DNA of 64,000 nucleotides, from the NCBI GenBank assembly GCA_049999805.1, contig JBNGIO010006406.1:1-64000 (forward strand). The letters are read 5' to 3'. Position numbers and translations under genes: made by a program. The notes beneath the pieces were generated by a model. That model was not told the origin of the DNA, searched no databases, and saw nothing but the letters and a program-made list of their open reading frames with translations. The DNA comes from Folioceros fuciformis. Its lineage: Eukaryota > Anthocerotophyta > Anthocerotopsida > Anthocerotales. This document shows positions 1 to 12,097 of the stretch, in pieces; within the stretch, counting starts at the first letter, position 1; every line of letters starts with the position of its first letter.

Positions 1-1975
1 GATGCGGCCCCCTGCGTTGGTCTTCCTGGCTCGGAGAGCCCAGAGCACATGCCAGGGCCCAGAAGGCCCCTCCGCTATGCCACGTTCCTTAGGTCGCAAG
101 GCTCCCTAGGCTGGACCCGACCGGCTCTGGCAGTCTGGCTGCCTCTCCGCCTCTTCTCGAGGGGCCCCGAGCTCCAGGTCCGCCGGCGCACAGCCCGGGA
201 CGGAAAGAAGTTCGGGAGACGCGGCTCATCACTGTCTGCCATTCCATGATTCCACTGTTCAAACTCTCACCACGGAGGAAGGAAGAATCCACAACCAGAA
301 TGACCAAAACAGCATCCCCCAGCTGCCAGAAATATGTGGCCATTGGACGCCACGCAAGGCTCCTCCGTTACTTGTCACCTCTCATCTAGGAGTGCTCGCA
401 GTGGATTCGTCCCACTCTTCTTTCATTCTCAAGTCTCCTTGCCTCTGGAGTCTCCTCCACCCTGAAACCAGTGTGGAGGAAAAAACAACCTAACATCACG
501 GCAGGGCAATAACCCCCTGTCATGTGAACATGTTTAAACATTTATTTTAAATTGAGAAGCATTGAACTTTCTTTCCCTACGAAGTACTGAAGCTCAAGGA
601 GGGACCCAATCGTGAAGCTGGGACTGGCGTGCCTACATACATCCTCTCAGCGTGCACTGGTCCAGTGACGCGGTCAGCCCTGCTGGGCCCTGGTGACGTG
701 AGTGGTATCCCGGCGTCTGGTGCAAATTCGATACGGACACTTTCGTGCCTCATGTCAGGACTCTCTCGTGCGACTTTTTGAGAGGAAGATTTCGAAACCT
801 TGGAAAGCACGTCACACTTGAGCCTGAGGCCTTCTGAGACAGTAGCAACGGACCAGGTCAGATGTTGTTGGTCACCATGTCAATTTGATGTTCCGATTCC
901 TGTTCCTTGTTGTCGAGAGAACATGAATACTTTATAGAGAAAAAGAGATGGAAGTTCCATCCCCGTGACAAGGGGAAAAGCCAAGAATAGGGCCTAACCC
1001 TCTCGTCCGCCTAACCTGTAATTTCTGATTCCTGTCCCTTGTTGTCATGCCTTGGGGTCCTCACATGTATGTATGTGTAGTTCATATTGGATTGCCTCTC
1101 TTCCTGTCACCCTTTTACCATGCCACGACCACCAGTTCGTTCTCCAGCTGTCTCGGGTTGCTCGTGCATCTGCTGCCTGTCCCTCCGGAAGGTCTCTGGC
1201 CTTGCAAAGAACTTCATAAGGCAAGCAGAAGTAGGACCATGGTTAGGCGGTTGAGGCCTTCTCGCTTTGCTTGACCTCCCGCCTTTAAGGAATGCAGTGA
1301 AGCTTAGTAGACCCTGTTTCTGCCATGTGTGGCCGTCGGTTGCACAAGTAGCATGCCAACAACGCAGTTCTGCCCACAACCATAGCATTCTCGAAACCGT
1401 GGATATTTCAACAGTAGTCCGCTACTTCAACAGATTCCGAGTCGGTGGCAGATGCACGAGCTTGAAGGGCAGCTGCGAAGACGGGAGCATAGCATTCGCA
1501 CCTGCCCTCTGCACTTTACGGCACTAGGCAAGTTAAAAATTAGATCAGCCCCTCCTGCTTGCTCCAGTCTTCCATACGTACTCAACCAGCGCTTCATGTC
1601 CAAACCCATCACCAGATTCTTCGTGTTCATGTCCTCCGAACCCCGGACAGCATCTTCCAGTTCACCAAGTCTTGCGTACATGTCATCTTCCAGTTCACCA
1701 TGTCTTGCGTACCAGGCAGGTGCCCAACGTACGCCATCCAGCAGTCATCTTCCGACATTATAAGGGTGCAGCTGCGGTATTTATTTGTTAGCCAGAAAAC
1801 AAAAAAACGATTGGGGCAAGGCAATGTCCTGTAAGAAGGACTTCTACAGTTGTTTCCATACAGGCAGTCCTTGTTATGTCGTAAGGGAGGACGGCATCCG
1901 GCCCGGAGTAAGCGCAGAGGCTTAAGTGACATTTTTGCAAAAGAAAGTCCCGCGTGTAGGCAGAGAGCGGCCGCC
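1..1975. other. Intergenic, no gene recognised
   Basis: I see only short open frames with no recognisable domain and no linked exon series. The one visible structure is an imperfect tandem duplication of about 31 bp near 1650-1712, in which a segment reading catcttccagttcaccaagt (second copy catgt) is repeated. The last 100 bases are probably the promoter and 5' UTR of the VPS22/SNF8 gene that starts at 1976. Confidence 0.5.
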
Positions 1976-3491
1976 ATGAGGAGGCGTCCAGGCATCGCCG
2001 GTCTGCAGAATGCGGCAGCTGCCAGGGNNNNNNNNNNNNNNNNNNNNNNNNNNNNNNNNNNNNNNNNNNNNNNNNNNNNNNNNNNNNNNNNNNNNNNNNN
2101 NNNNNNNNNNNNNNNNNNNNNNNNNNNTGCCAGGGTAATGGATTCTTGCGTTTTGAGCTGCAGTTTTGTGGCTGAAGGCCTGAACCATATGGTTTTGCAG
2201 GATCACTACAAATTGTTAGGTGACAATCTCGCTAAAGAGCGCACGGATCAGATGAAGGAGCAGCTGGCAACCTTCAGAACGCAGCTTGAGGAGTTCGCTA
2301 GAAAGCACAAGGTATGGTGATGCAGGGCAGTCTCGATTCTGGATGCTGACCTGGGTGTCTGGTTTCATGGTGGCTTGCTCTGTTTTTCTGACAGAATGAC
2401 ATTCGGAGAAATCCGGGATTTAGGGCTCAGTTTCACACTATGTGTGCCAAGTGCGGGGTTGACCCCTTGGCCTCGAACAAGGGCGTTTGGGCAGAACTTC
2501 TGGGAATTGGCGACTTTTACTATGAGTTAGGTGAGGTCATGTTTATGAGGATTCCCGTGGAGCAGGTTCAGTTCTTGAGCTGTTGTGGTAGACGTGTTTG
2601 CTTGAATTCTGTAAATGGGAGAGCAGTGAGACGTCGCATGGTATTGAGAGGCTGTGCAGGAGTGCAGATTGTGGACGTATGTCTTGCCACACGACCTTAC
2701 AATGGCGGGTTGATTGATTTGGACGAACTTCGCACCTTACTTGCTAAGAGAAGGAGAGCTTCCCGTGAGCCAATTTCAGAGGATGATTGTATTAGGGCTA
2801 TTAGCAAGTTGAAGGTGTGTCCCAGTAGCCTGTGCCGTGATTTTGCCGCTTTGGAGGGTGTTAGTTTCGTAGCTGCTCGAGTGCCATGGTTTCACCAGTC
2901 TGGTGTGGGTTTGGTGTATGAGTGCAGATTTCGTGTGTTTGAATCAGCTAGCCCGACATGGATGAATTGCAGGCACTGGGTAGTGGCTTCAAGGCTTTTT
3001 CGATTGGCAAGAAGATGTTCGTTCGTTCAGTCCCCACCGAGTTGAACAAGGACCACAATCAAATTTTGGAGCTTGCTCAGGTGCGTCATCTTGGTTGGCC
3101 CGGTCTACGGGAACATGTTTTTTCCACTTGGCAGCAGCCGTTTCACTCAGTCTGTTAGGGCAGGAATCGTAAGCTCATGCATGTTATGCCCTGGCATGTA
3201 CCAGGCTCGGGGATATGTAACGGCACCAGATGTAGTGAAGGCTCTTGCTTGCACATCGGGGAGAGCGACGGATGCTTTAACTACACTTATGAAAGTAAGC
3301 ATCATCCAATCCGTTCACACTTTTGATGAGGAAGAATCTGCAGGCATTTTATCTTATAGTAATCTGAGCTTGTGGAGCAGGAAGGACTGGCTATGATAGA
3401 CGAAGGACATCCCGATGGAGTCACAATATTCTGGTTTCCCTGTACGGGTCCCAACTCCGGGGGGATGGATCTGGACTTCGCTGCTTCTTAA
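1976..3491 (+). CDS. SNF8: ESCRT-II subunit VPS22 / SNF8
   Basis: This subunit of the ESCRT-II complex sorts ubiquitinated membrane cargo into multivesicular bodies at endosomes. Seven exons assemble at about 1976-2026, 2201-2311, 2395-2530, 2663-2814, 2973-3080, 3205-3294 and 3381-3491, all with GT-AG borders and phases that agree. They sum to 759 nt, or 252 residues, close to the roughly 250 residues I recall for plant VPS22. The start [17 protein letters not shown] is the family's conserved N-terminus. Inner landmarks are [50 protein letters not shown] and [18 protein letters not shown], followed by the second winged-helix part and a C-terminal FWFPC. The start codon sits in a good gccgccATG context. 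A 100-N gap lies at the first exon-intron junction but costs no coding sequence. The gene converges on the PTRHD1-like gene, with 192 bp between stops. Inner exon 7 border (3381) is chosen by alignment; nearby AGs exist. Confidence 0.93.
2028..2127. other. Assembly gap (100 N)
   Basis: A run of exactly 100 N lies at the end of SNF8 exon 1. The eight bases tgccaggg occur immediately before and immediately after the gap. Collapsing them restores a normal exon end and GT donor, so this looks like an unmerged contig overlap rather than missing sequence. Confidence 0.85.
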
Positions 3492-3683
3492 TCTCGATCC
3501 GCGGAGGTAGTCCAGCGTCATCATTGGAAGCGGTCGACGAATCCAGAAGCTTGGGCCTGCGTGTATCTTAGGACATGTTCCTCCGACTGTTCCTCTTCAG
3601 ATGCGTGCGCGAAGTAAAAGTCTTTTGTTGAGGTTCCACAAGTTGTACGCCCATCTTCTAGGATAAACACGCTAACGGTGACG

Positions 3684-4439
3684 TCACTTGCAAAGTTTCA
3701 ACTTCTTGAAAAATTGGCCAACCTGAGACTTAGTATACGGCTTCGTGGCCAGGCAAGTGGGGATGTTCTCAGGCTGCTCTATCCAGAGCTTGTGAGCTAC
3801 TCCAGCTGCTTCCAGCTTCTTGGACAGATTGACAAGCTGCGCATCTCCTTTGACTTCCAGAGTGACCTGAGCGGGACAATCTCTCAGCTGGAGGAAGAGT
3901 TAAGACAGGACACAGGAAACTGACAAGCAGCTGCTATCACTTACCGTGTGCATGTCATCTAGCTTCTCCGAAGCACAGTACTGCAAAGTCTGTGCGTCGT
4001 CCTTGTGGAGCCAAATGGCTGCAACTGCGGCATGACACCCTTGCGAGATGATGCTCCCCAGTGGCCACTTCATGGCGTCCACTAGATCCCTCCGAATAAC
4101 AACGTACTGAACAACTGTCTCTGCTTCTGGAGCAGCAATGGCATTCTCAGATGCCGGCAATGCCGCCTCTGCTGCTCCATCCAGCACGGGAGAGTCCATC
4201 GTGGTTGGACTACGCACACCAACGCTATGCTGGGACAAGCATCCAGGAGCAACCGACAGCAGTCTCAACCGCCCACAGACCACCTTACCCCGCCTCAGCC
4301 GCTCTAATCCTTCGGATGCTCCGGGTGAATTAGGGAATCCCACGGCGGCCTTTAGGAAACGACGTCTCCAGCTACGAAGGGGACGACACCCTGGCGCAGC
4401 TCTAATCCTACAAATGCCCAGATTCGACAGCATCGACAT
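3684..4439 (-). CDS. PTRHD1-like peptidyl-tRNA hydrolase II fold protein
   Basis: This belongs to the PTH2/PTRHD1 family. Relatives share the fold of enzymes that free peptides from stalled peptidyl-tRNA, but activity here is not shown. Two exons (complement 3945-4439 and 3684-3866, intron 78 bp) give 225 residues. The first carries VVQYVVIRRDLVDAMKWPLG and SQGCHAAVAAIWLHKDDAQT. The second carries VTLEVKGDAQLVNLSKKLEA, then LWIEQPENIPTCLATKPYTK, and ends KKLKLCK. The last two blocks strongly match PTRHD1, and the WIEQPENIPTC core is diagnostic. The first ATG at 4439 gives a basic, Ser/Ala/Arg-rich leader of about 80 residues that resembles an organelle transit peptide. A downstream ATG near 4199 would give a compact cytosolic form. 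Which start is used cannot be settled from sequence. Confidence 0.82.
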
Positions 4440-4703
4440 ACTTGCTACGTAACCTATTCTTGTATTTAGGAAATCAAACACTTGCAGCCTGACCAACGGA
4501 GGAATGGGTTTGCCCTAGACGGAGTGCTGCCATTTCATTGCAAAGCTGTTATACAATTAGGAACCTTGGCTATAATCTACGACTCCAACTGCTCGTGCCT
4601 ATCGATCTTCGATGCTTTGAGTCTTGCTTAGAGCATCGGGTGCAAATGGAGACGATGGCACTTCTATCCGAGCGAAGTGCGAAACCACTGGCCCGATCCA
4701 TCG

Positions 4704-6742
4704 TCAAGCGGCCGGCTTGAAGCCCGCGTAGTAATCCAAGGTTGTGTCCGGCAGCCACGAGGAGGCGGCGATGAAGTTGTTGGCCAGGAAAGGGGTTACA
4801 TCACTTTCGCTACTGAACTGGTGTACTCCTGTCCACTTCACTCTGCCGGATGTATCAGCTCCAGGACCAGCATTTCGAAATTCAGCGAAGAAGAGAGTGG
4901 TAGGGACAGTTCCATCCCAGGGCATCCACCCCTCCGGCTCAATGATGTTGTCCATGTAGCTGTCGAAGAAAACAACTCTGGCGTAGTTCCTCCAAGGTCT
5001 CCCTAGATAGGACCTGGAAAGACGGTGTTTCGAGTGAGACGAGCTTTGAGCGGTGTCATGAGCGTGCTTTCGGACGGTTTGTATCAGTTACATTGACACT
5101 TACTTTTCGCTGCGAATTTGTGAGCTGTAGGTTGCTGACGGCGTGACATTGCAGTTCTGGAAGACGAAGCCTGTGTTTTGATTAGGATCTGTTCTGCCTT
5201 GGGCAGTGGTTACGCTTCCTTGCCCGTCCAGACCAGCGGTGACTGTGAGTTTGCAGTTCTGGAACAGAGCTGCAGCATTCCCGAACACGAAGTCGACTGT
5301 TCCCTCAATTTCGCATTTGCTGTAGAATTGGCGAAATGTGTGGGGATATAATGTGTCCTGAAATCCGGTCATCTTCACCTCATAGAACGCGGCTTTGTCG
5401 GCTGAGACACGCATGGCCACAGCTTGTCCATTTGCCGCTCCGGCAGTGTTCTCAACTGTGAATCCCGTGCCTATGAAGCCTTCCCCATCGATCGCTACGA
5501 GAAATGGGAGACTGTTTATCAGCATTTCCTACTCTGACAAAGCCAAAGCAAAGAAGCAGTTGGAGAACCGATCTGATCGTATTTACCCAAAGTCGCTGAA
5601 TTGAAGGTGGTGCTGCCGGTCGCCGCACTGATGTCTCCTGTTATTATTGTTTGATCGATCCCAGCCCCGATGAAGACAATGTTGGTGAGGTCGGTCGCTA
5701 CGTCTACAGGTCCTTGGTATTCGCCTGCCGTGAGCTTTATGATGTAACGAGATGCGCTTGTTTTGGGAGCAGCCGTCAGGGCATCTTGCAGGCTTGTGGT
5801 GCCTGCTGGGTGGACGGTCACGTTGGGTGTCCAGCTTGCGATCCCTTCGAACGACAGTCCAGCAAATGGGCCAGGCTGCGAGGGGGTCGAGCCAGGGACT
5901 GGCTGAATGTGCAACAGCTTCCGAAAGCCGGAAGTCAGGAAGCCTGCTTCAGGGAGCAGCGCAGGGAGGCTTGCGGCAAGGTTGAGGTAGCTTGTGCAGC
6001 TTAACAGAGCGGAGTAGAGCTGCTTGACATGAGACCCGCTTGCACTCGTAGGCAGCTGGTCAAAGCAGGTGTCGTAGAAAGTCTTTGATGCAGACAGCCA
6101 TGTCTGCAGATCTTCCAACTGTGTCTTCACCAGGCAGGTTGCAGGCTCAAACTTCACCTTGGAAAGAAGGGCAATGGAGGCAATCAGCTGGTCCTGGGCA
6201 CGATCTAAAACCTGCGTTGTTGAGAGTCGTTCATCAGAACCATCACGTCGAACATAGCCTACAACCTCGTACGTAATTATGCACAAACCATTTAGTACCT
6301 GAATGCAGACGTCCCAGGCATCTCGATGGGCAGAAGATCCGTTTTCCACAGATCTATCCATCATCCTGGTCACGTACAGCGAGGAGTCGGCGACACCGGC
6401 CAACACGGTATGGATCATGTACGCAGTCAGCTCCTTGGGGTTCTCATGAGCATCGCTTGGAGCACGGCTGCAGATGTCCTCGCAAGAATGGGGGTCTGAA
6501 TTCCCAGAGCAGATTGCTTGGATGGTTCCACCCGGCGGATCCGGAGCTGCAAAGCAGCCAGACATGATGATGATATTCACCCCTACCACCATGGCTATCA
6601 GCCCCATTGCCAGCCAGATTATCACTCTCCAGACTCGGTTCACATCAGGCTGCACCGGAGCCCATGGGCATTCCGACCTCGAATTAGGCCCGATCGGAAA
6701 CACATTCTCATGAGCATTCATGTTGGGAAGTACCGGATCCAT
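4704..6742 (-). CDS. Pectinesterase with pectinesterase-inhibitor pro-domain (PMEI-PME)
   Basis: This cell-wall enzyme removes methyl esters from homogalacturonan. Exons complement(4704-5013, 5104-5494, 5587-6742) sum to 1857 nt, or 618 residues. Domain order: a cytosolic head, one membrane anchor around residues 37-60 (VWRVIIWLAMGLIAMVVGVN), a PMEI-like region (about 75-240) with spaced cysteines, then the parallel beta-helix PME domain. PME signatures seen are GSTTFNSATLAIDGEGFIG, GFTVENTAG, the GQAVAMRVSADKAAFYEVKM strand, GFQDTLY, the IEGTVDFVFGNAAA catalytic Asp region, and SYLGRPWRNYARV with WMPWDG. The Q of GQAVA, the Asp of GFQDT, the Asp of VDFVFG and the Arg of LGRPW, which are the expected active-site residues, are all present. 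A classic Arg/Lys processing site between PMEI and PME is not obvious. Confidence 0.93.
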
Positions 6743-7499
6743 GGAGTCAATATCTCACTTGCCTCATGGAGGCCCTTGGAATGAGAAGGGACTCGCCGAC
6801 TCAACAGATGCAGGATTCCGTATCACTTCCTGACTAGCCACAACATCCATGATAATAAGTACCATGAGCCTACGTGCCACCTTGACTCTCTGCTGCCAGC
6901 AAGAAAAGGCAGTCGCAACCCCACAATTCTGGAACATAAACCTGTTTCCCGCCCATGGCATCTGCGTGTGCAACCTTCACAGACGCACGTCTCACGGAGC
7001 CGACAACGCCAGCGGTGACATGCCATTCTGACATACAGGTGTCGTCCGCAACTGGTGACAAGTGCCAAACGTGGGCACTTGTCCGTCGTTGGAGCTCTGC
7101 AATCCTATTGGGGTCTTGAATGCTTCCTTTCCGGCCTGAAGTCTTCACGGCTCCCGATTCCGGGTCCTACTTGCAATCCGACCGTTTTCCAGCTTTCCCA
7201 GCATCCGGACATATATATATACATCCGGGAGAGATGGAACAACCCTGCCGGTGGTTAGCACATCCGTCTCACCTATCACGGTCAGCCTTCAGCTTGCATC
7301 GTAGGTTCTCTTCCACCCACAGCTCCTTCACGCGGCTGGAACTGCCGTGGAGAGTCATCTGCGTTGTGGGATGGAATACCTCCTGTGGCAGGCAATTAGA
7401 TTGTGTGCAAGCAAGCCACCCCCCACAACTCAATAAGGGTAGGGAGGCGCGCCAGCTCGGCAGGGCCATCGTTGTCGAAGGCAGTAAGAACTACTAGTA
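6743..7499. other. Intergenic / 5' region of pectinesterase
   Basis: No coding domain is recognised in the 757 bp between the pectinesterase start and the PPR stop. A short TA run near 7209-7220 and scattered short open frames are the only structure noted. Confidence 0.5.
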
Positions 7500-10400
7500 C
7501 TACCCCATCCGCACAGTCTCTGCTCGCAAGCTAGATGGATCGGTGCCCAAAACCTTGATCTTCTGCGTCAGGGTGTACAATTCGTTGTAAATCTGCCCTC
7601 GTTCTGGATGAACGGCATCTTCCACTACAAAGCTGTGCACCTGGTGTCCCAGAGGAATCCAAGTCTTTCCTGGAGCCTTCTTCACTCCAGCACTCCTTCT
7701 CTTGACTTGGATCGCGTTCACCGCATCCCACATGTTTGCCGATGCGTAGATATTGGACATGAGATCATACGCAGCTGCAGTCTCTGGTTTCATTCGCAAA
7801 ATGCAGTCAAAGGCACGCAGTCCGATCTCCACGTTTCTGTACACCTGGCATGCTCCCAGTACCGCAAGCCACATTGCAGAATCAGGTTGCACTGACATGA
7901 AGTCTATCAAATCCACCGCGCCTTGCAGATGACCCGCCCGAGCAAGAAGGTCTACCATGCACCCATAGTGCTGCACTTCAGGTGTGATACCATGGTCCTT
8001 GCTCATGGACAGAAACAGCCGAAAACCGTCGTCCAGCAGGCCCGCATGACTGCAAGCCGATAATATACACACGAAGGTGATGTAGCAGGGTTTCTGATTT
8101 GCCAGCAGCATTTCCTCGAAGAGTCGCAAAGCTTCCCGAGCCTGTCCGTGGAGAGCATGCGCTGCGATGATGGCTGTCCAAGATACCACATTGCTCTGTT
8201 CCAGGTTGCTGAATAGGATCACAGCTTCCTCCAGCTTCCCGCATTTTGCGTACATGTCGATTAAAGCATTTGAGATAGCAGTATCTTGTAAGAGTCCTTT
8301 CTCCGACAACTGAATATGGATATGCTCGCCCAGGTCTAAGGCACCTTGGCTGGCACAAACCTTGAGGATGCTGATCAGGGTGTTTCCATCTGGCTCTATG
8401 CCTTCCTGTTGCATCTGCTGGAAGAGTTGGATAGCTTCATGGCTGTGACCATTGTGCGCGTAACACGCAGCCAAGGCAGCCCATGTAGTGGCATCCCTCT
8501 TGGACATTGTCTTGAACACATGTTCAGCATCGTGCACGGCCCCACATCTGGCATACATGTCAAGGAGCGCGTTACCAAGAACACCGTCCACGACTATACC
8601 TCGTTCTGTGAGGAGAAGATGTACTTGCTTGCCATAATCCACATCTGCTAGGCTGCCACAGGTTTTGATGACACCAAGAAATGTTATTCTGTTCGGCTCC
8701 ATACCCTGTTGTGTCATCTGCAGGAAGAGTGTGAGAGCTTCCCGTGGATAACCATGCTGGGTATAGCCTCCTATCATCGTAGAATAGCTAACAACATTTT
8801 TCTCGGCGGTCTGAAACAACTTCCGTGCCTCATCCAAGCTCCCGCACTTGGCATACAAATCCAGCAGACAGTTCATCACGGCTGAATCGGCGTCAAGTTT
8901 GCTCTTAATGACTTTTTCGTGTATGCGCTTACCCTGGTCTAGAGCAGCTATACTGCTGCATGCATTAAGAGTGACAAGAAACGTTATCTTGTCCGGCTCC
9001 AAGCCTTGGTCTTCCAGTTGCTGATAGAGTTGGAGAACTTGCTGACAATGCCCGTATTGTGCATATCCTGACATTAATGTGTTCCATACAGCCAATCCTT
9101 TTTCCTGCTGGGTGTCAAATAAATTTCTCGCTGCATTCAAGGCACCGCACTTGGCATACATGTGTACCAGCAAATTCATGATCGCCATGTCAGATTCAAA
9201 GCCATCCTGAACAATTTGATTGTGGATTTGCCTTCCTAGATCCAAAGCTGCCACGCTGCAACAGGCTTGGAGAGCGCTGATAAAGGTTACCTGGTCAGGC
9301 TCCATGCCATCTTCCAACATCTGTTGAAACAACTCAATAGCTTGTAGCGGATGGCCGTGCAACACACAGCCACCTATCATGCTTGTCCAAGAAATAACGT
9401 CTTTCACCCATAGGCTATCAAACACATCCCTTGCCTTTCGGAGACATCCACACTTCGAATACATGTCAATAAGGCTGTTGCAAACAGAAATATCTGATCC
9501 CAGGCCAGATCTCATAGCCAGGGTATGAATTTGTGCACCCTCGTCGATGAAAGCGTTACTGCTGCATGTGCCAAGAATGCTCAAAAATGTGAACTTGTTT
9601 GGCACCACACCTTCCTGCTGCATTTGATGGAAGAGATCGAGGCCTTTCCAACCACACCCAGCCTGTGCACATATCCTGATCATTGCAGTCCATGTGGCAG
9701 CATCCTTAATTTTAGTGCTGTGAAACAAGTTCCAGGCCTCATCTAGGCACTCAAACTTTAGATACATGTCAAGCAGTGTGTTCACGATTACTACGTCCTG
9801 TGTGAACCCCCTCATGATTGCTTCCGCGTGAACCTGTCTGCCCACATTCAAGGCTCCAACGTTACTACAAGCCTTAAGAACGTGCACAAATGTTACCCTA
9901 TCGGGCATTATTCTGGCTTCTTTCATCTGTTGGAAGAGACCAAGCGCTTCTTGAGGATAGCAATCGTGAGCATAGCCAGCAATCATAACATTCCAGGACA
10001 ACAGGTCCCGTTTAGCTGATCTGTCAAACACTCCCCGTGCCTGCTCCAGGCCTCCACATGTGATATACATGCTGATCAAGGCATTCTCCAAAGGGACATC
10101 TAACTGAAGTCCACTAAGAATGAACCGGAAGTGCGCTGTAGTACAGAAATCCAGAAGGGCAGCGTTGCTGCAAGCCTTGAAAATGTTCAAATATGTTATC
10201 TTATTTGGCTGCACACCCTGTTCCTGCATTTGCTTAAGATTTTGGAGGGCTTCCTGTGCTCTCCCAACAAGAGCGCATCCACCAATCAAGGCCGTCCATG
10301 ATACCACATCTCTCTTTACGAGCTTGTCGAAAACTCCCTGGCCCTCATCCAGGCTACCGCACTTGCAGTACATGTCAACAAGCATGTTCGCTACAACCAA

Positions 10401-11425
10401 GTCGGATTCCAAACCTCTCGAGATGATCTCCAAATGCAGCAGCTTCCCATAATCCAATGCTGATATGCTTGCACAGGCTTTAAGGGTCATAAGATAAGTA
10501 ACTCTATTGGGCTCCACGCCTGTCCCTCTCATGCACTGAAACAACCGTAGAGCCTCCAGAGCACCAGCATGCCGTATGTAGCCCCCAATAATAGCACTCC
10601 ACGAAACCACATCCTTATGCAACAAGTTGTCAAACACATTTCGTGCCTCCTCTATATCGCCACAATTGGCATACATTGTAACAAGGGCATTGCCCACAAC
10701 AACTGATGAATCGCATAGTGCCTCCATAGCATGTCTGTGAATCAACCTCCCCTCTAGAAGGTCGTCTGTGTTGCCACATGCTCTGATGAGAGATGCAAAT
10801 ACATGGGCATCCGGTATTACATTTGAATTGATCATGTCATGATACATCTCTATAGCCTTCTCACTTTGCCCGTCTTTGGTATATGCTGAGATGATTGTTT
10901 GCCAGGAGTACTTGTTTGGCAATCGCATGTTCCTGAAAATCTGATATGCTTCCAGCAGGCGTCCGCAAGAAGCAAACAACTGGATAAGTTTGTTATCAAT
11001 GTACACATTGGAGTCACAAATTCCTGACATAATTAGTGAATGAACTCTCGTGCCAACTGCCAAATTACTCTCCTGAATGCATCCCTGTAAGATAAATTCC
11101 ACCATTTGAGTAGTGACATTCCCTCGGCCTAGGGCCTCCACTGCCTGCAACGCCTCATCCAGGAGTCCCTTCTCACATAGTTCACGTAAATGTGGAGCAT
11201 GATCCGAGGAGGCATAGTTTACCACCCTGAAAACATTCAAGCATGTCAAACATTTCAACAGTTCAAACTGCTCTTTTCAAAGCTTCGACAAAAGAGGTTG
11301 GATCATGACCTACGATGGAAATGCCTTGCCCTTCCCCACTTGGTCACAGCACTCAGAATGTTAGCTTTTTTCAAGGCTCTCGCCACGCCTGTGTGTGTTG
11401 TCATGTGTCTCAAGGTTCCCGCCAT
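7500..11425 (-). CDS. PLS-class pentatricopeptide repeat protein, about 10 triplets plus E-type C-terminus
   Basis: This is probably an organelle RNA-binding protein, of the class that specifies C-to-U editing sites. The large exon (complement 7500-11226) has no ATG before the repeats, but its 5' edge is a good acceptor (tttttcag-like, in frame). An upstream exon, complement 11310-11425, begins MAGTLRHMTTHTGVARALKK and splices in phase (AG|GTCATG donor) to give 1280 residues. That leader is basic and lacks acidic residues, like a mitochondrial presequence. About ten P-L-S triplets follow, each with a segment like LIDMYSKCGCLRKARDVFDS and DVVSWTALIGGCALVGRAQE. The C-terminus matches E/E+ motifs (PGKTWIPLGHQVHSFVVEDA, HPERGQIYNEL) and stops without a DYW deaminase domain, so editing would need a partner. 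It diverges from the F-box gene. Confidence is high for the class and moderate for exon 1. Confidence 0.9.
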
Positions 11426-12097
11426 TCTTCCAATCACGGCGGATTCCACAACCACATTGCGTGCAAGAGTGTAGTACTTTGATCAACTCTTGGAATAGCA
11501 GCAGCGAAAAATATCTGAAGAGAAACATCGACCGGACGACAACTGAGAGCTGCTAGAGGCCAGGACGCTTCTGTTGCAATGCTTCCATATACCAACGCCA
11601 ATTTTCCACCACCACCAGCTACGGGTGCTCTGACTGGCATGGCTGCCATGGACAACAGCAGGAGGAGAAAACATGCTGTTCACAATCAAACAAGTTGTAA
11701 TTAGGAGGCGCTTACAACAGCAGAGATGATGTATTGTTCAGGATCCGACTCTGCGGCCCTACATCTAGTGCCAGCTGCTGAATTTTGATGAAACGACGCC
11801 ACATGCGGCTCACGCAAACATGGGACGTGGCACGCTTGGATAGCGCCGGTTTGCGAAGGTGTTGCTTTCTTCGAATTTCTTGCTTTGCTTACTCTGCGCT
11901 GTCCGGACGTCAGAATCTGCTGCTGGTGCCAACGGGCGTGGCAGTGCTCACAGGCTGTTTGCCGCATGGGCCCGAGGTGTGTACAGCAGCTGGTGAATTG
12001 AGATCGTTAAGGACTTGCATCTGGAACCAGTAAATGTGTTGACTGGATGGCATGCGTCATTGTAGGAGGTTGTGTGTGATGTTACCGCCTGTCCAGC
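11426..12097. promoter_or_regulatory. Divergent intergenic region between PPR and F-box genes
   Basis: These 672 bp separate two genes transcribed away from each other, so both promoters must lie here. I do not see a convincing TATA box or other named element, and no coding domain. Confidence 0.4.

Noticed and set aside
1047-1681. Overlapping frames of 75-93 codons as small genes
   Set aside because: They overlap on both strands, have no conserved motif and no splice partners.
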